Shown here piece by piece: positions 15,514 through 24,367 of a stretch of DNA of 64,000 nt; within the stretch, counting starts at the first letter, position 1, and every line of letters begins with the position of its first letter. The stretch comes from Ramlibacter sp. (GTDB lineage: Bacteria; Pseudomonadota; Gammaproteobacteria; Burkholderiales; Burkholderiaceae_C). The notes beneath the pieces were generated by a model, which did no database searches, was not told where the DNA came from, and worked only from the letters and a program-made list of their open reading frames with translations. A program made the translations under genes and the position numbers. The stretch is from assembly GCA_019635415.1 (NCBI GenBank), contig JAHBZN010000003.1, positions 248,001-312,000 on the forward strand. Reading direction: 5' to 3'.

Positions 15514-16790
15514 AAGCCCCCGGCCAGCTGCTCAACGCCCGGCTGCCGCGGTGGCTGCTGGGAGAGCACTGGCCCCGCCGCGACGGGCAACCCGAGCCCG
15601 CCGCGCTGACGCTGGCCGGCGGCCGCGTCACGGGTGTAGCGCCGATGGCCACGCTGGCCCCGACCGGCGCCTGCGCCGACGCCGGTGCCTGGGACCTGCG
15701 GGGCGCCCCCGTGCTGCCCGGCCTGGTCGACGCCCATACGCACCTGGACAAGACCTTCACGCTGCCGCGCATGCGCGACGTGCAGCCCGGACTGCTGGGC
15801 GCCATCGACGCGATGATGGCCGACCGCCTGGGCTGGACGCCCGGCGACGTGCGCGAGCGCGCCAGCCGTGCGCTGGACTGGGCCCATGCGGCGGGCTGCG
15901 TCCACCTGCGCAGCCACGTCGACTGGTGGGAGCCCGAGGGCACGCCGGTGGCCTGGCAGGTGCTGGGCGAGCTGGCGCAGCAATGGCAGGGGCGCCTGCG
16001 GCTCGAGCAGGTCAGCCTGGTCAAGCTCACGCTGTTCCAGGACCTTGCGCAGGCCCGCCGCATCGCGGGGCGCGTGGCCAGCACCGGGGGTCACGCGGTG
16101 CTGGGCGCCTTCGTGCACAGCGTGAACTGGGACGAGCAGGCGCTGCGCCACGTGTTCATCGCCGCCGAGGAGGCGGGGCTGGACGTGGACCTGCATATCG
16201 ACGAGGAACTGAACCCCGCCGCCCGGGGCCTGGCCGCCACGGCCCGCCTCCTGCACGACACGGGCTTCAGCGGCCGCGTGGTCTGCGGCCACGCCTGCTC
16301 GCTCGCGGCGCAGCCCGAAGCCGAGGCCCTGGCCACGCTGGACGCCGTGGCGCGTGCGCCCATCACGCTGGTGTCGCTGCCCATCACCAACCTGCTGCTG
16401 CAGGACGCCGCCACGGGGCGCAGCCCGCGCCTGCGCGGCCTGACCCTGCTCAAGGAAGCGCGGGCGCGCGGCATCCCGCTGCTGATCGCCAGCGACAACG
16501 TGCAGGACCCGTTCTGCCGCGTCGGCAGCTACGACCCCGTCGAGGCGCTGGCCGCGGGCGTGCTGGCCGCGCAGCTGGACGAGCCCTTCGACACCTGGTC
16601 CGAAAGCCTGTGTCGCGCCGACTGGCTGCTGCGCACGCCGCGGGCCGCGCCCTCGCTGGTCGGCGCGCCGGCCGACCTGGTGATCTTCACCGGCACCGAC
16701 GCGTGGGGCTGGCCCTCGCGCTCGATGCCCCGCGCCGTGCTGCGCAACGGCGTGCGGCTTCACTCCCCGCCTGAAAGGGCCCTCGCATGA
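15510..16790 (+). CDS. cytosine deaminase-like amidohydrolase
   Basis: A 426-residue amidohydrolase of the cytosine/isoguanine deaminase subgroup. Metal ligands and active-site residues are visible in order: VDAHTHLDKTF (HxH), the DLHIDEE segment with His and Glu near residue 229, CGHACSL (His), and ASDNVQDPF with the conserved Asp near residue 328. In CodA-type enzymes HIDE and SDN form the site that hydrolyses an exocyclic amine from a pyrimidine or a ring amide. The exact substrate cannot be read. Overlaps of four bases with both neighbours show tight coupling in the operon. It is one of two deaminase-type amidohydrolases in the cluster. Confidence 0.85.
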   Translation: MKAPGQLLNARLPRWLLGEHWPRRDGQPEPAALTLAGGRVTGVAPMATLAPTGACADAGAWDLRGAPVLPGLVDAHTHLDKTFTLPRMRDVQPGLLGAIDAMMADRLGWTPGDVRERASRALDWAHAAGCVHLRSHVDWWEPEGTPVAWQVLGELAQQWQGRLRLEQVSLVKLTLFQDLAQARRIAGRVASTGGHAVLGAFVHSVNWDEQALRHVFIAAEEAGLDVDLHIDEELNPAARGLAATARLLHDTGFSGRVVCGHACSLAAQPEAEALATLDAVARAPITLVSLPITNLLLQDAATGRSPRLRGLTLLKEARARGIPLLIASDNVQDPFCRVGSYDPVEALAAGVLAAQLDEPFDTWSESLCRADWLLRTPRAAPSLVGAPADLVIFTGTDAWGWPSRSMPRAVLRNGVRLHSPPERALA

Positions 16791-17644
16791 TCCACGGCTA
16801 CATTCCTCCCCACCGCTTCCTGCCCTACCTGAGCTGGACCGAGATCGCGGCCCTGCCGGACCGCGAGAACACCGTGATCGTGCTGCCGGTCGGCGCCATC
16901 GAGCAGCATGGCCCGCACCTGCCGTGCTCGGTGGACAGCGTGATTTCGTCCGGGGTGCTGGGCAAGGCGCTGCAGCGCCTGCCCGCGGCCATCCGCGCCT
17001 TCGGCCTCGCCCCGATCACCTACGGCAAGTCCGACGAGCACCTGCACTTTCCCGGCACCATGACGCTGACCGGCCCCACGCTGCTGGCCACCATCACCGA
17101 GCTGGGCGAATCGGTCTACCGCGCCGGTTTCCGCAAGCTGCTGCTGGCCAACGGCCACGGCGGCCAGCCCCAGGTGCTGGAGATGGCCGCGCGCGAGCTG
17201 CGGCTGCGCCACGGGGACTTCGTGATCGTGCCCTACCACGTGTCGCGTCTGCCCAATTCGTCGGGCAAGTACATCTCCGACGAGGAGCGCCGGCTGGCCA
17301 TGCACGCCGGCCACTCCGAAACCGCGCTGATGATGGCGCTGGCGCCCGACACGGTGCACATGGACCGCGCGGTGGCCAACTTCCCGCCGCCCTTCCCCTC
17401 CAAGATCCTGTCGGGCGACGGCCGGCCGGCCTGCGCCTGGACGGCGCGCGACTTCGGCCCCAGCGGGGTGATCGGCGACCCCCTGCAGGCCACGCCCGAG
17501 CAGGGCCACGACATCCTCGACACCCTCTCGGCGAGCTGGGTGCAGGCGATCACCGACCTGTTCCACCTGCAGTGGGTGGTGCGCGATGCGCCGTCCTGGG
17601 GCCAGGGCCACCAGCAGGGCCATGTCGAGCCCATGCCGGCCTGA
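16787..17644 (+). CDS. creatininase-family hydrolase
   Basis: A 285-residue creatininase-family (COG1402) metallohydrolase. The signature GAIEQHGPHLP holds the Glu and His metal ligands, with a downstream Asp in SVDS. NGHGGQ gives another ligand His, and HAGHSETALM the last Glu. Creatininase opens the cyclic amide of creatinine, while relatives deformylate FAPy intermediates or cleave peptides. A role in opening a heterocyclic lactam made by the other enzymes of the cluster is the simplest reading. It starts inside the stop of the amidohydrolase gene (ATGA). The C-terminal 40 residues (DLFHLQWVV to VEPMPA) extend beyond the conserved core. Confidence 0.88.
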   Translation: MIHGYIPPHRFLPYLSWTEIAALPDRENTVIVLPVGAIEQHGPHLPCSVDSVISSGVLGKALQRLPAAIRAFGLAPITYGKSDEHLHFPGTMTLTGPTLLATITELGESVYRAGFRKLLLANGHGGQPQVLEMAARELRLRHGDFVIVPYHVSRLPNSSGKYISDEERRLAMHAGHSETALMMALAPDTVHMDRAVANFPPPFPSKILSGDGRPACAWTARDFGPSGVIGDPLQATPEQGHDILDTLSASWVQAITDLFHLQWVVRDAPSWGQGHQQGHVEPMPA

Positions 17645-17712
17645 CGGTCCGCAACTTGCATCAACGCCCCGTCCCTCCCTCCCGCCCACCACGTTCTTCA
17701 AGAGGTGCCTTC

Positions 17713-18696
17713 ATGAAAGCTTCGTTTGCCCGCCCGTTTCTCGCCGCCACCCTTGGCCTGGCCCTTGCGGCCGGCGCCCAGGCGCAGGAAAAGCTGACCT
17801 ACATGACCAACTGGTACGCCCAGGCCGAACACGGCGGCTTCTACCAGGCCCTGGCCACCGGCATCTACAAGAAGTACGGCCTGGACGTGACCCTCAAGAT
17901 GGGCGGCCCGCAGGTCAACATCATGCAGATGCTCGGCGCCGGCCAGACCGACTGCATCATGGGCTCGAGCGACCTGCAGATCATGGTGGCGCGCAGCAAC
18001 GGCCTGCCCATCGTGACGCTGGCCGCCAGCTTCCAGAAGGACCCGCAGGTCCTGATCGCCCATGAGGACGTGAAGAAGTTCGAGGACATGAAGGGCAAGA
18101 CCATCCTGATCGCCTCGTCCGCGCGCCAGGGCTACTGGCTGTGGCTCAAGAACAAGTACGGCTTCGACGACGCGCAGACCAAGCCCTACACCTTCAACAT
18201 CCAGCCCTTCGTGGCCGACAAGAACACGGTGCAGCAGGGCTACCTCACTTCCGAGCCCTTCGCCGTGCAGAAGGCCGGCGTGAAGGCCAACACCTTCCTC
18301 TTCGCCGACCACGGCTGGCCGACCTACTCCACCACGATTTCCTGCATGGAGCAGACCGTGAAGGACCGGCCCAAGGCCATGGCCGCGTTCGTCCGGGGCA
18401 CCATGGAAGGCTGGAAGAGCTACCTGGCGGACCCGGCGCCGGCCAATGCCCTGATCAAGAAGGACAACCCCAACATGACCGACGAGCAGCTCGCCTACAG
18501 CGTGGCCAAGCTCAAGGAAATGGGCATCATCACCGGCGGCGGGGCCGCCAAGGCCGGCATCGGCAGCATGGACGAGACCCGCATCAAGGCCAACTACGCC
18601 TTTCTGGTCGAGAACAAGCTGATCGACCCGGCCAAGGTCACCCCCGCGCAGGCCTACCAGCTCGACTTCATCAAGGACCTGAAGGTGATGCCGTGA
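17713..18696 (+). CDS. ABC transporter substrate-binding protein, NMT1/THI5-like (first copy)
   Basis: A 327-residue periplasmic protein with a clear signal peptide (FLAATLGLALAAGAQA, cleavage near 24). The mature part begins KLTYMTNWYAQAEHGGFYQA and has the family pattern IYKKYGLDVTLKMGGPQVN and MGKTIL-like KGKTILIASS. NMT1/THI5-like proteins bind hydroxymethylpyrimidine and other small heterocycles, which suits a nucleobase-like substrate. It is about two-thirds identical by eye to the second binding protein at 22343-23299. Its stop overlaps the ATPase start (TGATG). The 68 bases before it hold only a weak ribosome binding site (AGAGGTGCC). Confidence 0.9.
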   Translation: MKASFARPFLAATLGLALAAGAQAQEKLTYMTNWYAQAEHGGFYQALATGIYKKYGLDVTLKMGGPQVNIMQMLGAGQTDCIMGSSDLQIMVARSNGLPIVTLAASFQKDPQVLIAHEDVKKFEDMKGKTILIASSARQGYWLWLKNKYGFDDAQTKPYTFNIQPFVADKNTVQQGYLTSEPFAVQKAGVKANTFLFADHGWPTYSTTISCMEQTVKDRPKAMAAFVRGTMEGWKSYLADPAPANALIKKDNPNMTDEQLAYSVAKLKEMGIITGGGAAKAGIGSMDETRIKANYAFLVENKLIDPAKVTPAQAYQLDFIKDLKVMP

Positions 18697-19520
18697 TGCG
18701 CGAGCCGCCCGCCGCGCTCACGGTGCCCGCGCCGGCCGTGCCGGCGGTGGAGGTGCTGTCGGCCCACAAGACCTACCCCAATGGCACCGTGGCGCTGCAG
18801 CCGGTGGAGCTGACCGTGCAGGAGGGCGAGTTCGTCACCCTGCTCGGCCCTTCGGGCTGCGGCAAGAGCACGCTGCTCAAGATGGTGGCCGGGCTGCTCG
18901 ATCCCACCGATGGGCGCCTGTTGCTGTGGCGCAAGCCGGTGACCGCGCTCGAGGAAACGCAGCGCAAGCTGGCCTTCGTGTTCCAGTCGCCCACGCTGAT
19001 GCCCTGGGCCAGCGTGGCGGCCAATGTGCGGCTGCCGCTGGACCTGTCCGGCGTGCCCCGGGCCGACGCCGACGCCCGCGTGGCCGAGGCGCTGGCCCTG
19101 GTGGGCCTGGGCAAGTTCGCCCAGGCGCTGCCGCGCAACCTGTCGGGCGGCATGCAGATGCGCGTGTCCATTGCGCGCAGCCTCGTGGTGCAGCCCCACC
19201 TGCTGCTGATGGATGAGCCTTTCGGTGCGCTGGACGAAATCACCCGCCACAAGCTGGACAGCGAGCTGCTCGCGCTGTGGGCCGCCAAGAAGCTCACCGT
19301 GATCTTCGTCACGCACTCGATCCACGAGGCCGTGTTCCTGTCCAGCCGCGTGGTGATGATGGCGGCCCGCCCCGGCCGCATCGTCGAGGAGGTGGTGATC
19401 GACGAGCCCTACCCGCGCACGCCCGACTTCATGGTCACGGCGCGCTTTGCCGCGTATGCCCGGCGGCTGCAGGACAGCCTGCTGCGCGCCAGCCAGGACA
19501 CCGAGGAGGACGCCGCATGA
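18696..19520 (+). CDS. ABC transporter ATP-binding protein (NitT/TauT/ThiZ type)
   Basis: A 274-residue nucleotide-binding subunit. Walker A is LLGPSGCGKSTLLKMVAG, the Q-loop VFQSPTLMPW, the signature NLSGGMQMRVSIARSL, Walker B LLLMDEPFGALDE and the H-loop FVTHSIHEAVFLS. These are the marks of the NitT/TauT family that pairs with NMT1-type binding proteins. ATG 18696 overlaps the upstream stop (TGATG); GTG 18693 is also possible. The stop overlaps the permease start (ATGA). Confidence 0.93.
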   Translation: MREPPAALTVPAPAVPAVEVLSAHKTYPNGTVALQPVELTVQEGEFVTLLGPSGCGKSTLLKMVAGLLDPTDGRLLLWRKPVTALEETQRKLAFVFQSPTLMPWASVAANVRLPLDLSGVPRADADARVAEALALVGLGKFAQALPRNLSGGMQMRVSIARSLVVQPHLLLMDEPFGALDEITRHKLDSELLALWAAKKLTVIFVTHSIHEAVFLSSRVVMMAARPGRIVEEVVIDEPYPRTPDFMVTARFAAYARRLQDSLLRASQDTEEDAA

Positions 19521-20323
19521 GCGCCCGCAACGCCCCCCTGCACTCGCCGCGCGTGCAACGCGTGCTCTACCCGGCCCTGGTGGCCATCGGCCTGCTCGGC
19601 CTGTGGCAGGCCCTGGTCACCGGCTTCCAGCTGCCGCCCTACCTGGTGCCCTCGCCGCTGCTGATGTTCCAGACCCTGGTGACCGACTGGGTGTCGCTGG
19701 GCGGCGCGCTGCTGGTGACGCTGAAGATCACGCTGCTGTCGTTCCTCACGGCCACCGTGATCGGCGTGCTGATCTCGTTTCTGTTCGTGCAAAGCCGCAA
19801 GATCGAGACCGCGCTGTTCCCCTACGCCGTGCTGCTGCAGGTCACGCCCATCGTGGCCGTGGCGCCGCTGATCATCATCTGGGTCAAGAACCCCACGGCC
19901 TCGCTGGTGATCTGCGCCTCCCTGGTGGCGCTGTTCCCCATCATCTCCAACACCACGCTGGGGCTGCGCAGCATCGACCCCGACCTGCAGAGCTACTTCG
20001 TGATGAACCGCGCCAGCCGCACCCAGACCCTGGTGCGCCTGCGCATTCCGAGCGCGCTGCCGTACTTCTTTGGCGGGCTGCGCATCTCCAGCGGGCTGGC
20101 GCTGATTGGCGCGGTGGTGGCGGAGTTCGTGGCCGGCACCGGCGGCTCGGCCACGGGCCTGGCCTACCAGATCCTCATGGCGGGCTACCAGCTCAACATC
20201 CCGCGCATGTTCGCCGCGCTGCTGCTGATCTCGCTGGCCGGCGTGGGCCTGTTCGTGCTGATGGCCTGGCTCACCCGGCTGGCGCTCGGCTCCTGGCACG
20301 CCAGCGAGCTGTCCAGCGAATGA
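19517..20323 (+). CDS. ABC transporter permease (NitT/TauT type)
   Basis: A 268-residue inner-membrane protein with six predicted helices. The EAA-like coupling loop is LQSYFVMNRASRTQTLVRLR followed by IPSALPYFFGGLRIS. N-terminal LYPALVAIGLLGLWQALVTG and the later VVAEFVAGTGGSATGLAY segment fit the SsuC/ThiX group. It completes the importer with the genes on either side: binding protein, ATPase and permease are adjacent and overlapping. The second binding protein downstream probably uses the same permease, because no other ABC permease is encoded in the window. Confidence 0.92.
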   Translation: MSARNAPLHSPRVQRVLYPALVAIGLLGLWQALVTGFQLPPYLVPSPLLMFQTLVTDWVSLGGALLVTLKITLLSFLTATVIGVLISFLFVQSRKIETALFPYAVLLQVTPIVAVAPLIIIWVKNPTASLVICASLVALFPIISNTTLGLRSIDPDLQSYFVMNRASRTQTLVRLRIPSALPYFFGGLRISSGLALIGAVVAEFVAGTGGSATGLAYQILMAGYQLNIPRMFAALLLISLAGVGLFVLMAWLTRLALGSWHASELSSE

Positions 20324-20338
20324 GTCCGCCCCGCTTCA

Positions 20339-20393
20339 CTATGAATTTGATAGCGCACTGTGGCCACCCCGCCTGGGCTACAGCCTCAAAACA
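20339..20393 (+). repeat. dispersed mini-repeat, copy C
   Basis: CTATGAATTTGATAGC is followed by a GC-rich middle and GGGCTACAGCCTCAAAA. It fills most of the 85-base gap between the permease and FAD oxidase genes and is the same type as copy B. Confidence 0.6.
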
Positions 20394-20408
20394 TCCGAAA
20401 GACCGCCG

Positions 20409-21773
20409 ATGAACGCGCCCACGCACCCCATCGAACAGTTGCACGCCGAGTTGCCCGACCTGGACTGGGTGACCGACGAGGGCCGCATTGCGCGGCTGTC
20501 GCAGGACTTCAACTGGTACAGCCCGGTCCTCAAGCGCCAGCTCGAGGGCAAGGCCGCGGCCGCCGTGGCCCGGCCGCGCAACGAGGAAGAAATCCGCCAG
20601 CTGGTGAGCCTGTGCGCGCGGCTGCGCGTGCCCATCACGGTGCGTGGCAGCGGCACCGGCAACTACGGGCAATGCGTGCCCCTGCGCGGCGGCGTGCTGC
20701 TCGACATGAGCGGCTACAACGCCTTCCTGTGGGCCCGCCAGGGCGCCGCGCGCGCGCAGGCGGGCATCCGCCTGTGGGACCTCGAGAAGGCCACGCGCCC
20801 CCACGGGCTGGAGCTGCGCTGCATGCCCTCCACCTGGCGCAGCGCCACCCTGGGCGGCCTGTACGGCGGGGGCTTTGGCGGTGTGGGCTCCATCAACTAC
20901 GGCCCGCTGGGCTCGCGCGGCAATGTGCTGGGCCTGAAGGCCATGACCATCGAGGAGACGCCGCAGGTCATCGAGCTGCGCGGCCCCGACGCCCTGGCCA
21001 TGCACCATGTCTGGGGCACCAACGGCCTGGTGCTGGAGCTGGAGCTGGCCATGGCGCCGGTGCATGACTGGACCGAGGCCATCGTCACCTTCGGCAGCTT
21101 CGACGACGCCCTGGATTTCAGCGATGCGCTGTCGCGCGCGCCGGGCATCGTCAAGCGCGAACTGGCCTTCATGGCCGCGCCCGTGCCCGACTACCTGCGC
21201 CAGCTGGCCGACCACCTGCCACCGGGCTGCCATGCCTGCATGGTGCTGGTGGCCGGCAGCAGCGAGCCGGCCCTGCTGGAGCTGGTCGCGCAGTTCCGCG
21301 GGCAGGTCACCTACCGCAAGAGCGCCGAGGAAGTGGCGGCCGGCAACCGCACGCTGCTCGAATACACCTGGAACCACACCACGCTGCATGCGATGCGCGT
21401 GGACAAGGGCATCACCTATCTGCAAAGCGCGTTCACGCCCGGCCAGCACCTGGAGCAGGTGCGGCGCATGGAAAAGCTGCTGGGCGGCGAGGTGATGATG
21501 CACGCCGAGTTCATCCGCAACATGGACGGCCTGATGACCTGCACCGCCTTGCAGCTCGTGAAGTTCAGCACCGAGGAGCGGCTGAACGAGATCATCCGCA
21601 TCCACCGCGACAACGGGGTGCGCATCAACGACCCGCATGTGTTCATCGTGGAGGACGGCCGCGCCAACGGTGAACTGCCGCCCGCGGTGATCGACACCAA
21701 GCGGCGCTTCGACCCGCTGAACCTGCTCAACCCCGGCAAGGTGCGGGCCTGGGCCGAGGGGATCCCGGCGTGA
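20409..21773 (+). CDS. FAD-linked oxidase (VAO/PCMH family)
   Basis: A 454-residue flavoprotein. The PCMH FAD-binding domain spans about 45-225: VARPRNEEEIRQLVSLCARL, the pyrophosphate loop ITVRGSGTGNYGQCVPLRGG and the STWRSATLGGLYGGGFGGVGS segment. The C-terminal cap ends with the usual FDPLNLLNPGKV. Members oxidise alcohols, alpha-hydroxy acids or cyclic amines. The SGTGNYGQ loop contains no His or Cys that would show bicovalent flavin attachment. It probably oxidises a ring-opened or hydroxylated intermediate. ATG 20409 follows the mini-repeat, and the stop overlaps the RidA gene start (GTGA). Confidence 0.88.
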   Translation: MNAPTHPIEQLHAELPDLDWVTDEGRIARLSQDFNWYSPVLKRQLEGKAAAAVARPRNEEEIRQLVSLCARLRVPITVRGSGTGNYGQCVPLRGGVLLDMSGYNAFLWARQGAARAQAGIRLWDLEKATRPHGLELRCMPSTWRSATLGGLYGGGFGGVGSINYGPLGSRGNVLGLKAMTIEETPQVIELRGPDALAMHHVWGTNGLVLELELAMAPVHDWTEAIVTFGSFDDALDFSDALSRAPGIVKRELAFMAAPVPDYLRQLADHLPPGCHACMVLVAGSSEPALLELVAQFRGQVTYRKSAEEVAAGNRTLLEYTWNHTTLHAMRVDKGITYLQSAFTPGQHLEQVRRMEKLLGGEVMMHAEFIRNMDGLMTCTALQLVKFSTEERLNEIIRIHRDNGVRINDPHVFIVEDGRANGELPPAVIDTKRRFDPLNLLNPGKVRAWAEGIPA

Positions 21774-22243
21774 GCGCCACGGCGGCCGCGGGGCGGCCCA
21801 TGGCCCACTACGCGGCCGCGCGCCGCGCCGGCGACTTCGTGTTCGTCAGCGGCGTGGTCGCGGTCGATCCGGTGCGCCAGGCCGTGCTGCAGCGCTACGA
21901 CGAGCTGCCCGCCGAGGCCGTGGCCGCGCTCACCACATTGGGCTACTGCACCGGCCAGATGAGCGTGGACCTCTACGAGGCCCCCGCCGTGGTGCAGAGC
22001 TGGTTCGTGCTCGACCGCATCCGCGCCATCGCGCGCGAGCACGGCGGTGACATGCAGGACGCGATCAAGCTGGTGCAGTACTTCCGCGACCTGCGCCACT
22101 ACCCGTTCTACAACCGCGTGCGCGGCCTGTTCTACCCCGGCGAGCCACCGGCCAGCACGGTGGTGGAGGTGTCGCGCTTCATGCCGGGCGACGGCGCGCT
22201 GATCGAAGTGGAGGCGACCCTGCATCTGCCGCGCAAGGCATGA
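21770..22243 (+). CDS. RidA/YjgF/RutC-family protein
   Basis: A 157-residue RidA-family protein from GTG 21770, overlapping the oxidase stop. The family core is seen in FVFVSGVVAVDP near the start, a helical middle (GGDMQDAIKLVQYFRDL) and the conserved PPASTVVEVSRFMPGDGALIEVEA ending with the Glu used in enamine/imine hydrolysis. The usual C-terminal Arg/Glu arrangement appears as STVVEV rather than RxxVxV, so classic imine deamination is uncertain. RutC-like members remove reactive enamine intermediates in pyrimidine degradation, which agrees with the RutR-like regulator. It has a longer N-terminus than E. coli RidA. Confidence 0.85.
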   Translation: MSATAAAGRPMAHYAAARRAGDFVFVSGVVAVDPVRQAVLQRYDELPAEAVAALTTLGYCTGQMSVDLYEAPAVVQSWFVLDRIRAIAREHGGDMQDAIKLVQYFRDLRHYPFYNRVRGLFYPGEPPASTVVEVSRFMPGDGALIEVEATLHLPRKA

Positions 22244-22342
22244 GTTTTGCATCTGTTTTCTCAGAGTAGAAGCAGGCAGTGGCGCCTTCAACGCCATGGG
22301 TCATTGCTCTGGTTGGTTCACACACTTCACCGGAGAGTCCAC

Positions 22343-23299
22343 ATGAAACACGTTTTCACGTCCATTGCTTTCGCCACCGCCGCCCTGGCCGCCCAGGCCC
22401 AGGACAAGGTCACTTTCCTCACCTCGTGGTACGCCCAGGCCGAGCACGGCGGTTACTACCAGGCCGTGGCCACCGGCATCTACAAGAAGTACAACCTGGA
22501 CGTCACCCTCAAGATGGGCGGCCCGCAGGTCAATGCCATCCAGATCATTGCCGCCGGCCAGGCCGACTTCATCATGGGCAAGGATTTCCAGACCCTGTCC
22601 GCCATCGAGAACGGCGTGCCGCTGACCACCGTGGCCGCGGTGTTCCAGATGGAGCCGCAGGGCATGGTCACCCACACGGACGTGAACGGCCTGGCCGACC
22701 TCAAGGGCAAGACCATCCTGATGGCCACGAGCGGGCGCACCAGCTGGTGGCCGTGGCTGAAGATCAAGCACGGCCTGAAGGACGAACAGACCCGCCCCTA
22801 CACCTTCAGCATGCAGCCGTTCTTTGCCGACAAGAACATGGCGCAGCAGGGCTATCCCGGCTCCGAGCCCTTCATCGCCGAGAAAGCCGGGCAGAAGGTC
22901 AAGTTCTTCCTGTTTGCCGACGAGGGGTATCCGCCCTATGGCAACACCATCGTCACCACGCGCCAGATGATCAAGAACAAGCCCGACGTGGTGCAGCGCT
23001 TCGTCAAGGCCACGCTGGAAGGCTGGAAGAGCTACCTCGACAACCCCGCGCCCGGCAACGCCCTGATCAAGCAGGAGAACCCGAAGATGGAGGACGAACT
23101 GATCGCCTACTCCATCAAGACCATGAAGGAAATGAAGTTCATGGACGGCGGCGATGCGGCCAAGCTGGGTGCGGGCGTGATGACCGATGCGCGCTGGAAG
23201 AAGACCTACGACCTGATGGTGACCAGCGGCCAGCTCAAGCCCAACCCGAACTGGCAGCAGGCCTACACGCTTCAATTTCTCCAAGACTTGAAGAAGTAA
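22343..23299 (+). CDS. ABC transporter substrate-binding protein, NMT1/THI5-like (second copy)
   Basis: A 318-residue exported protein with a signal peptide cut after ALAAQA (near 19). Like the first copy it has TSWYAQAEHGGYYQA and IYKKYNLDVTLKMGGPQVN. The copies differ in the pocket-facing stretch: FIMGKDFQTLSAIENG here against CIMGSSDLQIMVARSNG there. It has no ATPase or permease of its own and is separated from the transporter genes by the oxidase and RidA genes. A second related ligand using the same membrane components is likely. ATG 22343 has GGAGAGTCC upstream; the 99-base gap before it could carry a promoter. Confidence 0.9.
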   Translation: MKHVFTSIAFATAALAAQAQDKVTFLTSWYAQAEHGGYYQAVATGIYKKYNLDVTLKMGGPQVNAIQIIAAGQADFIMGKDFQTLSAIENGVPLTTVAAVFQMEPQGMVTHTDVNGLADLKGKTILMATSGRTSWWPWLKIKHGLKDEQTRPYTFSMQPFFADKNMAQQGYPGSEPFIAEKAGQKVKFFLFADEGYPPYGNTIVTTRQMIKNKPDVVQRFVKATLEGWKSYLDNPAPGNALIKQENPKMEDELIAYSIKTMKEMKFMDGGDAAKLGAGVMTDARWKKTYDLMVTSGQLKPNPNWQQAYTLQFLQDLKK

Positions 23300-23308
23300 G
23301 GGGACGCC

Positions 23309-24367
23309 ATGCTCGTCACCCAACAACCGGTCCTCCGGCGCTTCTGGTACGCCGTGATGCCGATGGACAAGCTCGCCACCAGCCCGCAGCCCTTCACCCT
23401 GCTCGGCGAGAACCTCGTGCTGTGGAAGCAGGCCGACGGCTCCCCGGCCGCCCTGCGCGACCGCTGCTGCCACCGCACCGCGAAGCTCTCCAAAGGCTTC
23501 GTCGAAGGCGACCACATCGTCTGCGGCTACCACGGCTGGACCTACGACTGCAGCGGCGCCTGCGTGCGCATCCCGCAGGCGCCGGACATGCAGATCCCCG
23601 CTGGCGCCCGCGTGCCCGCCTACCACTGCCAGGAGAAATTCGGCTACGCCTGGGTCTGCCTCGGCGAGCCGCTCGCGCCGCTGCTGGACACCGAGGAAGA
23701 AGCCCTGGGCTACCGCCGCATCCACCAGTTCGACGAAACCTGGAACACCGGCGCGCTGCGGCTGATGGAGAACTCCTTCGACTCGGCGCACTTCGCTTTC
23801 GTGCATGCCGGCACCTTCGGCCAGGGCGGCCAGCCCAAGCCGGAGCACTTCAAGCTGGAAGAGACGGACTACGGCTTTGAAGCATCGATGGTCATCCCCA
23901 TCAACAACCCGCCGCAATCGCACCGCATCACCGGCACCACCGAGCCCACCACCCAGCGGCAGTTCTCCAACCAGTGGCACCTGCCCTTTTTGCGCAAGCT
24001 GGGGCTGGTGTACCCCAGCGGCATCAAGCACACCATCTTCACCTGCGCCACGCCGATTGACGACCACCGCATCCAGCTGATCCAGTGGCTGTACCGCAAC
24101 GACACTGAGGAAGACTGCCCGGCCGCCCTGCTGAACGACTGGGACACCAAGGTGGTGCTGGAAGACAAGGTGATTCTGGAAAGCGTGGACGCCGACGCCC
24201 CGGTGGACGTGGCCCGCCGCGATGAGCAGAGCATGGCCAGCGACCGCCCCGGCATGCTGATGCGCAAGCGCCTGCTGCAACTGCTGCAGGACCACGGTGA
24301 GACCGAGCAGTTCGGCTGGACCCGCATCCACCCCGTTGCCCAGGAGGCTGCCCATGCTGACCACTAA
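23309..24367 (+). CDS. Rieske non-heme iron oxygenase, alpha subunit (first paralogue)
   Basis: A 352-residue VanA/phthalate-dioxygenase-type oxygenase. The Rieske 2Fe-2S ligands are CCHRTAKLSKG (CxH) and CGYHGW (CxxH), near residues 52-75. The mononuclear iron site is NSFDSAHFAFVH near 156-167. Members hydroxylate, O-demethylate or N-demethylate aromatic and heterocyclic substrates and need a separate reductase. No ferredoxin reductase gene lies in the cluster. It starts nine bases after the binding-protein stop and ends 14 bases inside the next oxygenase gene, which has the same length and clear sequence similarity. N-demethylation or C-hydroxylation of an N-heterocycle is inferred from context. 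Confidence 0.92.
   Translation: MLVTQQPVLRRFWYAVMPMDKLATSPQPFTLLGENLVLWKQADGSPAALRDRCCHRTAKLSKGFVEGDHIVCGYHGWTYDCSGACVRIPQAPDMQIPAGARVPAYHCQEKFGYAWVCLGEPLAPLLDTEEEALGYRRIHQFDETWNTGALRLMENSFDSAHFAFVHAGTFGQGGQPKPEHFKLEETDYGFEASMVIPINNPPQSHRITGTTEPTTQRQFSNQWHLPFLRKLGLVYPSGIKHTIFTCATPIDDHRIQLIQWLYRNDTEEDCPAALLNDWDTKVVLEDKVILESVDADAPVDVARRDEQSMASDRPGMLMRKRLLQLLQDHGETEQFGWTRIHPVAQEAAHADH

Noticed and set aside
20409-21773. Glycolate or D-lactate oxidase assignment for the FAD oxidase
   Set aside because: It lacks the GSSLEGH and GEHGVG signatures seen in the enzyme at 43735, and its context is a heterocycle cluster, so only the VAO family is stated.
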